NCBI GenBank assembly: GCA_029934695.1
Contig: JAOZLU010000459.1
Span: forward strand, 1-5,711
Direction: 5' to 3'
Length of the DNA: 5,711 bases
Source of the DNA: Desulfobacterales bacterium
GTDB taxonomy: Bacteria; Desulfobacterota; Desulfobacteria; Desulfobacterales; 4be13
The position numbers were made by a program, and so were the translations under genes. Each line of letters opens with the position of its first letter. Position 1 is the stretch's first letter. Under the pieces are notes generated by a model. It was not told the DNA's origin and did no database searches. It saw nothing but the letters and a program-made list of their open reading frames with translations. Below, in pieces: positions 1 to 5,711 of the stretch.

Positions 1-3000
1 TCAGAACCGATATTGCATCACGCAGACCGACCACCCTCAGACTGCCGCTGTTTGTGTTTACATCCGTCTGCAGGGCCGATGTGGCAAAGTCACGGCCGTA
101 GGTGTCATTCAGATGCATGCCGGTCAGGATAAGCTGGGAATTGCCTGATTCCTCCGGTTTGGCAGTGAACTCAACTTCAACCAGAGTCTGCGATCCCTGG
201 GGCAGACCGTCACTTTCCATGGAGCTGAAAGCAATCCTGACCTGTCCGGGCTGGTCAGTGTTCGGGGCAACGATGTTGGCGTTCCCGGCCACGGATGATA
301 TCCGGGCATCTGTCGCTGTGATGAGAGAGGGGTCGTAATTCAGGACGATGTCCGTGCCCATCACTTTTGCGGCATCGTCAATGCTGACAGGCACCCATAC
401 AGAGCTGCCCGCGGATATGAGAATATTATCGGGAACGCTCACAGTCACCGGAGACGACCTCACAGAACGCTCCCGGCCCGTGTCAGAGGACTCCGGTGCC
501 AGGGGAAGTCCCTTCCATATCCGCAGGATCAGGGCCACGTCGTTGGACCGGATATATCCGTCACCGCTCACGTCCCCCGCATTTCTCATCTCCTGCGTGA
601 GTTCTATATTCCCCACAGCGGCATTCAGTGTGTAGAAAAGATCGGCAGAATCTATTTTCTCGTCTCCGTTCACGTCTCCGAGACTGTGTTTCTCACCCAC
701 TGTGAAAATACCGCTGTCGCTCAGGTCAATATCTATGGCCTCCAGATCGTGGTCCCCGACACAGTTGTAAACAGACGTGCCCGAAGCCTGAAATTCAAGC
801 GTGGTGCTCTCTCCCGAGTTTCCGTTCACATTAAACAGCACATAGAAAAGCGCACCGCCCCCGTAAAGCGGTTCTTTGACAGACGAGGAAATCATGGCCC
901 TGGCAACCCCGGGAGTTTCCAGATCGGAGGTCCAGGCATAGACTGAGGAAAGAGAGGTCTTTTCAATGGTTGTCGCGGAAAGCACGTCCGGCGAGTAGGT
1001 GATGTAGATATCGAGACCGCACATGCTGAGACCGTCGGCATTGGAGATGTTGATCGGAAGCCTGACCTCACTTCCCGATTCGCCCACGGAGTCGGGGATG
1101 AAAATCCTGACCCTGCCGAACACGACAGAAACCGGATCGGAGGGTTCGCTCTCATTGTCGAAAGTGTCTGTGGTGATCAGATAATAGTAATATGCGTTTC
1201 CTTTGGTGAGATCAGAGGAAGCGTCCACATAATAATCTTCCGTAAGCGGCTCTGTGTTGATTCTGGTATAGGAACCGCTCTCCGAGGCGGAACGATAGAC
1301 GTTATAGCCTGTGAGATACGAACTGATTACGGGTTCCCAGGTCAGCCTGATGGAATCTATTCCGGATCGGGCTTCAAGATTTGCAGGAGAAAGCAAATCT
1401 TCCGGTTTTCCCGTAAAGTTCTGATTCATCTGATCCGAGCTTATACTGCTGTACGAGAGGTTCTCCGGGACAAACATATAACCGCCCATATTCGGCGTGA
1501 CCGTCCCACTCCACCCCTGACTGACAGACAGGCTGTAATATCCTGAACTGTCCGTGACTGTGGACCCGGCACTGTTGCTGAAGTTCACTGTCACCCCGCT
1601 GATTCCGTTGTTCTCTGCATCCCTGACATTGCCGGAGATGGCATAAGTGTTTTTTGTTCCGGCATAATTCTGTTCAGACTGCTCCGAGGTCAGGCTGTCG
1701 TAGGAACGGTTCAGGGGATCGAAAGTATAATTCTCAATATCCGGCGTGACAGTGCCTGTCCAGTCGGAATCCACGTCAAGGCTGTAATATCCTGAACTGT
1801 CCGTGACTGTGGAGCCGGCGTTGTTGCTGAAACTCACTGTCACCCCGCTGATTCCTGCACTTTCCGAGTCTCTGACATAGCCTGAAACTGTATGGCGGAT
1901 ATCCTGCGGTTTTTCCGTAAAATTCTGCTCAGGCTGATCCGAGCTTATGTTGCTGTATGAAAGGTTCTCCGGGACAAAGGCATAGCCGCTCATATTCGGT
2001 GTGGCCGTCCCGCTCCATCCCTGGCTGACAGACTGGCTGTAAAACCCTGAGCTGTCAGTGGTTGCTGAACCGGCATCGTTGCTGAAACTCACTGTCACCC
2101 CGCTGATTCCGACACTTTCCGAGTCTGTGACATAGCCTGAAATGGTATAGCGGACATCTCCTGCTCCTGTTTTGACAATTATTTCTGACTTGAACGGCTC
2201 CAGCACCATGTCACCGCCTTGTTTGTCCAATGTCTCATAATTGCCGGGTATTGAAAAGGATTTGCTTTCATCAGTTTTGTTCACAATCAGGGCAGAATCA
2301 CTTGAAATACCTTTCAGCCCCTCATTGTCAAATACAATTTTTGTCTTTTCCTTTTGCTGTGCCTCCACTTCCTGCAATTTGAAATTGTCTATCCACAGTT
2401 GCTGATCATCTCCGTCCTTGAGCAAAAAGATCGGTGCCACTGTCAGATCACGTCTTGCCCGAAACATATATTGATGGTGTTGTTTTTTGTTTTTAAATTG
2501 AAAATTGGATTCAGGTATCAGCCTGATAAATTCACCATCAAGTTTTTTTGCTATTCTGAACTGATATGTGGTTCTGCCTGCCGCATAAGAGTCGAACTCC
2601 AAATTGTAAATTTTATCTTTTTCAAAAGCGATCTCATTTTTAAGCTTTATAGACGTGGCACTTTCTCTCATAAAACTCGCTGATCCGGTTTTGGTTATGT
2701 CGTCACTGCATGTGCCTCCGCCCAAAACCGGGGGACTGTTCTCGCAATCTTCAAAATCATCCTCCGCCAAGGTACTGACAACTGACTTTATTTCAAACCC
2801 GGGAAACCTGACATCACACGAGCCGGACTTTTTATCATGACTGCCGTTGAAATGCAGAAAAGAATCCAGATCATATCCGCCGCCATAAAAAATATAACTC
2901 TCAGAATACGGAGAGCAGTAAAAATTGTTGTCAAGAACAAGATTCTCAGGATTCCCAGTTATCTCCAAGCCCTTGTGAAATGCGTATTTTCCCATGCCCA

Positions 3001-4783
3001 TGACGATATTGTCGGCAACATACATTATGTTGTTCTTTATCTTTATCCCGCTTCCGCCTTTTTTGGACTGGATCTGAACTTCATTTCCATAAGAGACATT
3101 GTCGCTTACCTCATAATTCTTTTCCCCCTCAGTTACCATGATGCCAATGTCTCTTGCATAAGCAACCGTGTTACCTGTGATGACATTGTTTTTCATCTTT
3201 TTGTAATCAAAGATGCCCATGCCGTAAGATCCGTGCTTGGAAGTTTTATCCTCTCCTGCGTAACCGTTTGCGCCGTCATTGATGTTGCCGTAAACACCGA
3301 TAATAATATTATCTGTGATTTTAATATTATTCCCTCTCAGGGTGATAGCACCGCCGTCATTGATATTCAGCAGCGAACCCTGAATGAAATTGTTGCTGAT
3401 CGTCGCGCCGTCAGTGCCTATCTCCAGTGCTGAATACGATGAGTTGATAATGCTGTTGCCTGATATGTTCAGGGCTCCGCTGCCCAGGCTGTTGATCCCC
3501 TTTCCCTGTGTCAGCGCAGTGTTGAAGCTGCCATAAGTGAGAAACATACCGTTGTTCGTGATTTGATTCCCTGTAATACCAATATTTTCATGCTTTCCGA
3601 TACTGATACCGGTTGCAAAGGAGTTGTCAATATGATTGTTCTTTATCTCAGTGTCATTTGAATTATAGATATAGACACCTTTGCCGCAATACTGCATATT
3701 GACGTTTTCAACGACTACATTGTCTGAGTTGTTGATATTGACACAACTGCCGAGATAATGCTTGAAGGAGAGGTCTCTGACAGCCACATTGTGCTGCTTC
3801 CAATAGATGCTGATGCCGTTGTCATGAGTGATTCCCTCTGTCAGGCTGTCGCTGATGTCCGTATCTTCCGGGGGATAGAGATATATTTTGCTGTTCTCAC
3901 CGTCATAATACCACTCTCCCGGATAATCCAATTCCTCAAGTTTGTCATCCATGAAATATCCCCATCCTTTTATGGGATACCAGGGGGTTTTTTCGCTTTC
4001 AGTGGTTATCACGCCGTTGTTATAGCCTGTAATCTCCCTGACAGAGTATTGCCAACTGTATGTCCTGGCCCTCAAAGTGGCGCCCTTCCAATAGTTCCGG
4101 GTGTTTTCATAATCTTTCAGGTCCTCGTCATAAAACTTGTAGTCGCCTCTTTTCTCGTCTATGTTCAGCCAGTTTGCCTTGTCCGGGGAGCTGACATTCG
4201 GATATCTTGCTATGGTCATAAGCTTGCGGTTCACAAAAAGATGCTTGATGCCATTGACGTTTTCCTTGCCGCCGAACACCGCATCTGAGAGATCCGCCTC
4301 ATACACTTTGTCTCTGATTTCCGAATTTATCCTGCCATCCGAAGTTTTTTCCCAGCCTGTTATATTCAGACTGCCGAGAAACAGAGGCCTGGTTCCGGTG
4401 CCGTATGCTCCGAACTTAATATTCGTCTTTTGCATTCTCTTTACGATCACACCTCTGAACTCATCTCCTCTTTTAAAAAGATAGACAGAATCAGATGCCT
4501 TGTGCCCATTAAAGGTTTCAAAGTCCCAGGGAGAATCCTGAGACAGACCGTCGTTTGAGCTGCTGCCTTCAGAAGATATATAGTAAACCGTCTCACTTCC
4601 TGATGCGCCGAAACTGTCGGCGCTTTCAACAGTCGCATCATCCAATGTCACTTCCTGATTTTTGTAATCTTCCATTCCAGCAGGCTCATTTATGACAAAG
4701 GCCGAAAAGGCATCCGTGCATACTGGCAATACTGCGAATGCAACAAGACAGAAATACAACAACGTATTGTGCATGATCTTCAT
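1..4783 (-). CDS. Giant secreted beta-helix protein with Ig-like repeats, FN3, cohesin-dockerin-cohesin (C-terminus outside window)
   Basis: The frame is open for 1594 codons from ATG at 4783 to base 2, with no stop. A signal peptide is visible (basic start, hydrophobic residues 8-22, likely cleavage near A25 or A28). Residues 66-145 carry the usual head of parallel beta-helix proteins (YYISSEGSSSNDG, SPW, FKRGDEFRG, FGAYGTGTRP). Residues 273-305 hold KGWGYF and LDYPGEWYYDG...IYLYPP. Residues 318-632 are Asn-rich beta-helix coils (DNVVVENVN, NDTEIKNNHI, ENIGITGNQI). A jelly-roll domain follows (674-808, ending LWIDNFKLQEVE), then a small beta-sandwich (809-875), three Ig-like repeats (876-1128), FN3 (1129-1221), cohesin-like (1225-1363), dockerin (1369-1427) and cohesin-like (1445-1586). 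Family knowledge: such proteins act outside the cell, often on polysaccharides, with cohesin and dockerin giving calcium-dependent docking. No catalytic residues can be assigned, so enzyme versus structural adhesin is open. The start is chosen for GGAGG seven bases upstream. Confidence 0.96.
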   Translation of the reverse strand, partial: MKIMHNTLLYFCLVAFAVLPVCTDAFSAFVINEPAGMEDYKNQEVTLDDATVESADSFGASGSETVYYISSEGSSSNDGLSQDSPWDFETFNGHKASDSVYLFKRGDEFRGVIVKRMQKTNIKFGAYGTGTRPLFLGSLNITGWEKTSDGRINSEIRDKVYEADLSDAVFGGKENVNGIKHLFVNRKLMTIARYPNVSSPDKANWLNIDEKRGDYKFYDEDLKDYENTRNYWKGATLRARTYSWQYSVREITGYNNGVITTESEKTPWYPIKGWGYFMDDKLEELDYPGEWYYDGENSKIYLYPPEDTDISDSLTEGITHDNGISIYWKQHNVAVRDLSFKHYLGSCVNINNSDNVVVENVNMQYCGKGVYIYNSNDTEIKNNHIDNSFATGISIGKHENIGITGNQITNNGMFLTYGSFNTALTQGKGINSLGSGALNISGNSIINSSYSALEIGTDGATISNNFIQGSLLNINDGGAITLRGNNIKITDNIIIGVYGNINDGANGYAGEDKTSKHGSYGMGIFDYKKMKNNVITGNTVAYARDIGIMVTEGEKNYEVSDNVSYGNEVQIQSKKGGSGIKIKNNIMYVADNIVMGMGKYAFHKGLEITGNPENLVLDNNFYCSPYSESYIFYGGGYDLDSFLHFNGSHDKKSGSCDVRFPGFEIKSVVSTLAEDDFEDCENSPPVLGGGTCSDDITKTGSASFMRESATSIKLKNEIAFEKDKIYNLEFDSYAAGRTTYQFRIAKKLDGEFIRLIPESNFQFKNKKQHHQYMFRARRDLTVAPIFLLKDGDDQQLWIDNFKLQEVEAQQKEKTKIVFDNEGLKGISSDSALIVNKTDESKSFSIPGNYETLDKQGGDMVLEPFKSEIIVKTGAGDVRYTISGYVTDSESVGISGVTVSFSNDAGSATTDSSGFYSQSVSQGWSGTATPNMSGYAFVPENLSYSNISSDQPEQNFTEKPQDIRHTVSGYVRDSESAGISGVTVSFSNNAGSTVTDSSGYYSLDVDSDWTGTVTPDIENYTFDPLNRSYDSLTSEQSEQNYAGTKNTYAISGNVRDAENNGISGVTVNFSNSAGSTVTDSSGYYSLSVSQGWSGTVTPNMGGYMFVPENLSYSSISSDQMNQNFTGKPEDLLSPANLEARSGIDSIRLTWEPVISSYLTGYNVYRSASESGSYTRINTEPLTEDYYVDASSDLTKGNAYYYYLITTDTFDNESEPSDPVSVVFGRVRIFIPDSVGESGSEVRLPINISNADGLSMCGLDIYITYSPDVLSATTIEKTSLSSVYAWTSDLETPGVARAMISSSVKEPLYGGGALFYVLFNVNGNSGESTTLEFQASGTSVYNCVGDHDLEAIDIDLSDSGIFTVGEKHSLGDVNGDEKIDSADLFYTLNAAVGNIELTQEMRNAGDVSGDGYIRSNDVALILRIWKGLPLAPESSDTGRERSVRSSPVTVSVPDNILISAGSSVWVPVSIDDAAKVMGTDIVLNYDPSLITATDARISSVAGNANIVAPNTDQPGQVRIAFSSMESDGLPQGSQTLVEVEFTAKPEESGNSQLILTGMHLNDTYGRDFATSALQTDVNTNSGSLRVVGLRDAISVL
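25..1111 (-). other. Cohesin-dockerin-cohesin block (residues 1225-1586)
   Basis: Cohesin-like domain 1 (about 1225-1363) shows IPDSVGESGSEVRLPI, GLDIYITYSPDVLSA, and GALFYVLFNV. The dockerin (1369-1427) has two calcium loops: D1370-x-N1372-x-D1374-x3-D1378-x2-D1381 and D1404-x-S1406-x-D1408-x6-D1415, each followed by a helix (LFYTLNAAVG, VALILRIWKG). Loop position 9 of the second is Arg1412, a mild departure. Cohesin-like domain 2 (about 1445-1586) shows GSSVWVPVSIDDAAKVMGTDIVLNYDPSLI in pattern, plus LVEVEFTA. In cellulosomes these domains pair between proteins; outside them, in many bacteria and archaea, the partners are unknown. The fold calls are strong, binding partners are not known. 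Confidence 0.85.
1124..1399 (-). other. Fibronectin type III domain (residues about 1129-1221)
   Basis: The segment has the FN3 landmarks in order: SPANLEA, IRLTWEPV (core Trp), YLTGYNVYRS (core Tyr), a YVDASSDLTKGNAYYYYL stretch with the tyrosine corner, and TTDTFDNESEPSDPVSV as the closing strand with the usual DxxxxESxPS motif. FN3 modules serve as spacers or binding modules in bacterial extracellular enzymes. Here it separates the Ig-like repeats from the cohesin-dockerin block. Confidence 0.85.
1400..2158 (-). repeat. Three tandem Ig-like (carboxypeptidase-regulatory-like) coding repeats
   Basis: Three units of 85, 83 and 85 codons lie head to tail: 1904-2158, 1655-1903 and 1400-1654 (residues 876-960, 961-1043, 1044-1128). 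Each reads ISGxVxDxExxGISGVTVxFSNxAGS, then TDSSGxYS, W(S/T)GTxTP, Y, F, P and a SxQ..QN(F/Y) tail. This is the pattern of carboxypeptidase-regulatory-like domains, used as stiff spacers in surface proteins. Similarity persists in the DNA: a 35-base run at 1530-1564 recurs exactly at 1779-1813, and a 33-base run at 1823-1855 recurs exactly at 2078-2110. Confidence 0.92.
2159..2359 (-). other. Small beta-sandwich linker domain (residues 809-875)
   Basis: The segment has short strands with the pattern ALIVNKTDESKSFSIPG-NYETLD-MVLEPFKSEIIVKTG. This resembles the C-terminal accessory beta-sandwich that closes many glycoside hydrolases (a strand with N-x-T/S-D, an L-x-G-x-Y-x-D-L turn, then a final L-x-P-F/Y-x-S-x-I strand). 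Its presence directly after beta-helix and jelly-roll domains favours a carbohydrate-active ancestry for the N-terminal part. It could equally be a simple structural spacer. Confidence 0.45.
2360..2764 (-). other. Jelly-roll, carbohydrate-binding-module-like domain (residues 674-808)
   Basis: The segment opens with EDDFEDCENSPP and closes with QQLWIDNFKLQEVE, the pattern seen at the two ends of CBM4/9/22-type and galactose-binding-like beta-sandwiches (DDFE start, W-I-D-N-F/V end with the calcium-site Asp). Between them are alternating strands (YNLEFDSYAAG, YQFRIAKK, HQYMFRARRDLTVAPIFLL). C680 and C692 could form a disulfide after export. It probably binds a sugar or positions the beta-helix, but the family assignment is by pattern only. 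Confidence 0.6.
2888..4588 (-). other. Right-handed parallel beta-helix domain (residues about 66-632)
   Basis: This is the N-terminal half of the large secreted protein. The head segment (66-145) has the spacing typical of the pectate-lyase-like beta-helix superfamily. A Trp/Tyr-rich insert at 273-305 (GWGYF, PGEWYYD, YLYPP) resembles a segment I recall from beta-helix glycoside hydrolases and related proteins. From 318 on, roughly nine or ten coils of about 20-30 residues repeat a beta-strand followed by a turn containing Asn pairs (for example IKNNHIDN, ITGNQITNN, ISNNFIQ, ITDNIIIG, NNVITGNTV). Such coils stack with inward Asn ladders. The fold call is firm; substrate and activity cannot be read from the sequence. 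Confidence 0.85.
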
Positions 4784-4820
4784 AATCAATCCTCCATTGT
4801 GAATAATTTTCATAATTAAT
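4766..4820. repeat. Degenerate direct repeat spanning the start codon region
   Basis: Bases 4766-4790 and 4796-4820 match at 21 of 25 positions and are separated by CCTCC, the complement of the ribosome binding site. Both copies carry an in-frame ATG on the minus strand (4783 and 4813), coding MKIMHN and MKIIHN. The period is 30 bases, a multiple of three. Confidence 0.8.
4791..4795 (-). promoter_or_regulatory. Ribosome binding site deciding the start of the giant gene
   Basis: On the minus strand GGAGG lies seven bases before the ATG at 4783. An earlier in-frame ATG at 4813 has only AT-rich sequence before it and no purine-rich site, and the in-frame stop lies at 4820-4822. The later ATG is therefore preferred, and it also gives the cleaner signal peptide. 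Confidence 0.85.
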
Positions 4821-4849
4821 TAACAGTTTTGAACTTTTCCATCCCGCAC

Positions 4850-4876
4850 TCCGGCCGGTTTGATAATCCGGCGGGA
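4850..4876. other. GC-rich imperfect hairpin in the leader of the giant gene
   Basis: CCGGCCGG (4851-4858) pairs with CCGGCGGG (4868-4875) apart from one G-G mismatch. The flanking T4850-A4876 extends the stem, and the loop is nine bases (TTTGATAAT). No T-run follows on either strand, so it is not a standard intrinsic terminator. It may be a leader RNA structure about 70 bases before the start codon, or chance. Confidence 0.4.
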
Positions 4877-5077
4877 ACGCGGCTCGAAACTTTCGGCATA
4901 CCCGGACGATTTAGGCCCCCCTTTCTTTCCCTTTCGGACAGTCGGCAAGATTTTTTTGGATCATTTTAATCCTTCTGAATTTTGGCATGCCCTTTATCTT
5001 CCAGTCAACCCATATTGAAATTTGAATATTTCTGATTCTGACGGATTCTGTGGTTTCCGATACGGGCTGAAAATTGT

Positions 5078-5140
5078 GAACCGCAGATGAACGCAGACGG
5101 CCTTCAGACTCATCCACGTCTGTCCGCTGTCTGTGAAGGC
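5078..5140. repeat. Dispersed-repeat-like motif with inverted repeats
   Basis: GAACCGCAGATGAACGCAGA occupies 5078-5097 and is itself two near-copies of GAAC(C)GCAGA. This motif is familiar to me from intergenic regions of large-genome Desulfobacterota and some other phyla. It runs into inverted repeats: CAGACG (5094-5099) with CGTCTG (5117-5122), and CCTTCA (5101-5106) with TGAAGG (5134-5139), the latter extended by GAC/GTC across a two-base bulge. Mobile or RNA role is unproven. Confidence 0.5.
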
Positions 5141-5430
5141 AGTGCTTCAGACCGACTTTCAGGATCGTGACTGTCTGAAATCATATACCACAAAATCCGT
5201 TAGAACCAGGAATATTTCCCACTTCAATCAGTTTCGTGTTTCTCTGAAGTCCTAATTAATACAACATACACAGGATGATTCTTTTTCTTACATCTGGTCT
5301 GGAAAAAATTGCTTCCGGTTGCAGGCAGGTTGCCAGTCTTTTGTTTCAGCAGCATAATATCCTGATTTTATAGAATTTTTCATTAAACGGAACCAGTGCC
5401 AACGGGTTGCAAATGATTGGAAAACAACAT

Positions 5431-5448
5431 CAGACATTAGAATGTCTG
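5431..5448. promoter_or_regulatory. 18-bp perfect palindrome, possible operator (or weak terminator)
   Basis: CAGACATT and AATGTCTG are exact inverted repeats around a central AG. The site ends 18 bases before a TTGACT box (5467-5472), a position that suits a dimeric regulator of the plus-strand gene. TTTT follows at 5449-5452, so a short weak hairpin terminator on the plus strand is the alternative, but no gene precedes it on that strand. Confidence 0.45.
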
Positions 5449-5466
5449 TTTTCAGGAATTTAATTA

Positions 5467-5495
5467 TTGACTTTGCTTATTAAATGTTATACAGT
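5467..5495 (+). promoter_or_regulatory. Candidate sigma-70 promoter for the plus-strand frame
   Basis: TTGACT (5467-5472) matches the -35 consensus at five of six bases, and TACAGT (5490-5495) lies 17 bases further on with four of six matching TATAAT. The offset TATACA (5488-5493) is an alternative -10 box. The surrounding DNA is AT-rich, which raises the chance of coincidental matches. Confidence 0.4.
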
Positions 5496-5562
5496 AATTT
5501 TATTATTAATAAATCTGGTGTATTTTAAAAAGATAATCACAGGGAAACATTTTTTGAAAGGC

Positions 5563-5568
5563 TATAAT
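5563..5568 (+). promoter_or_regulatory. Perfect TATAAT -10 box near the plus-strand start
   Basis: An exact TATAAT lies 41 bases before the ATG at 5610, which would give a short leader. No acceptable -35 box is found 16-18 bases upstream and there is no extended -10 TG, so use as a promoter would need an activator. Confidence 0.3.
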
Positions 5569-5609
5569 CCAAACAAAAAATGAGGAAATTTTATCATAAG
5601 GGGAATCAG

Positions 5610-5711
5610 ATGAAAATTAGCTTAATGATTGCAGGATTATTGATCCTGATATTTTCGCAACCCGCTTCAGCGGAAATGCCTTGAGCCTTTTCCGCCCTTG
5701 ATTATTGATAT
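5610..5711 (+). pseudogene. Start of a secreted protein, interrupted by an early stop (apparent frameshift)
   Basis: ATG at 5610 follows AAGGGG (5598-5603) at six bases' spacing. The frame codes MKISLMIAGLL then ILIFSQPASA, a textbook Sec signal peptide with cleavage after the PASA motif (residue 21). Only E-M-P follow before TGA at 5682-5684. If one A of the AAA at 5674-5676 were absent, the frame would continue ASA-ECLEPFPPLIID to the window edge with no stop. The good ribosome binding site and intact signal peptide argue that a real exported protein was, or is, encoded here. It could be a decayed gene, a sequencing error, or a genuine 24-residue peptide. The mature part is too short to identify. 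Confidence 0.5.

Larger units (their letters stand above)
4784..5609. other. Long divergent intergenic region without a supported gene
   Basis: The region lies between two oppositely directed starts. Short open frames exist (for example minus strand 4911-5117) but lack a ribosome binding site or recognisable protein pattern, so I leave them out. The left part (4840-5150) is moderately GC-rich and structured; the right part (5200-5600) is clearly AT-rich. It contains the start-region repeat, a hairpin at 4850-4876, a repeat-derived structured patch at 5078-5140, a palindrome at 5431-5448 and promoter-like boxes at 5467-5495 and 5563-5568. No tRNA, CRISPR array or insertion sequence end is visible. 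I could not find a convincing sigma-70 promoter for the giant gene. Confidence 0.6.

Noticed and set aside
1400..2158. CRISPR-like or mobile tandem repeat
   Set aside because: The roughly 250-base period is in frame and encodes repeated Ig-like domains, so the repetition is explained by protein structure.
2837..3433. Plus-strand open frame of 198 codons, and a second one at 3758-4288
   Set aside because: Both lie wholly inside the minus-strand giant gene, whose frame gives clear domain patterns. The plus-strand products look like antisense reading of Asn-rich beta-helix codons (runs of Ile/Val) and have no recognisable domain.
4715..4783. Lipoprotein signal (Cys22 after LPV)
   Set aside because: The residue before Cys is Val, not the small residue required in a lipobox, and good ordinary cleavage sites lie at A25 and A28.
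4850..4876. Intrinsic terminator
   Set aside because: The stem is strong but no T-run follows on either strand, and no gene ends nearby.
4911..5117. Minus-strand open frame of 68 codons upstream of the giant gene
   Set aside because: There is no convincing ribosome binding site or family pattern. It begins inside the repeat-like structured patch, and its product shows no domain or export signal.

Overview
The window is dominated by one very large minus-strand gene. It starts at 4783 and is still open when it reaches base 1, giving 1594 codons with no stop; its C-terminus lies outside the window. It encodes an exported, multi-domain, non-catalytic-looking or carbohydrate-active surface protein. 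In order it holds a signal peptide, a long right-handed parallel beta-helix, a jelly-roll (carbohydrate-binding-like) domain, a small beta-sandwich, three tandem carboxypeptidase-regulatory-like (Ig-fold) repeats, one fibronectin type III domain, a cohesin-like domain, a two-loop dockerin and a second cohesin-like domain. The last visible residues look like the entry into another dockerin-like helix.

Upstream of this gene lies about 830 bases without a convincing gene (4784-5609). It contains a duplicated copy of the gene's start region, a GC-rich hairpin, a structured patch built on a GAACCGCAGATGAACGCAGA motif, an AT-rich stretch, an 18-bp palindrome and sigma-70-like promoter elements pointing to the plus strand.

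At the right edge a plus-strand reading frame starts at 5610 with a good ribosome binding site and a textbook signal peptide. It stops after 24 residues, and a one-base shift would keep it open to the window end. It is either a broken secreted-protein gene or a sequence error.

Organism: cohesins and a dockerin in one non-cellulosomal polypeptide, this type of Ig-like repeat and the GAACCGCAGATGAACGCAGA intergenic motif together suggest a large-genome Desulfobacterota member (Desulfonema-like or a relative). This is inference from recalled family patterns, not a database match. The two genes are divergent and do not form an operon. The only link the sequence shows is that both products are aimed at the Sec export route.
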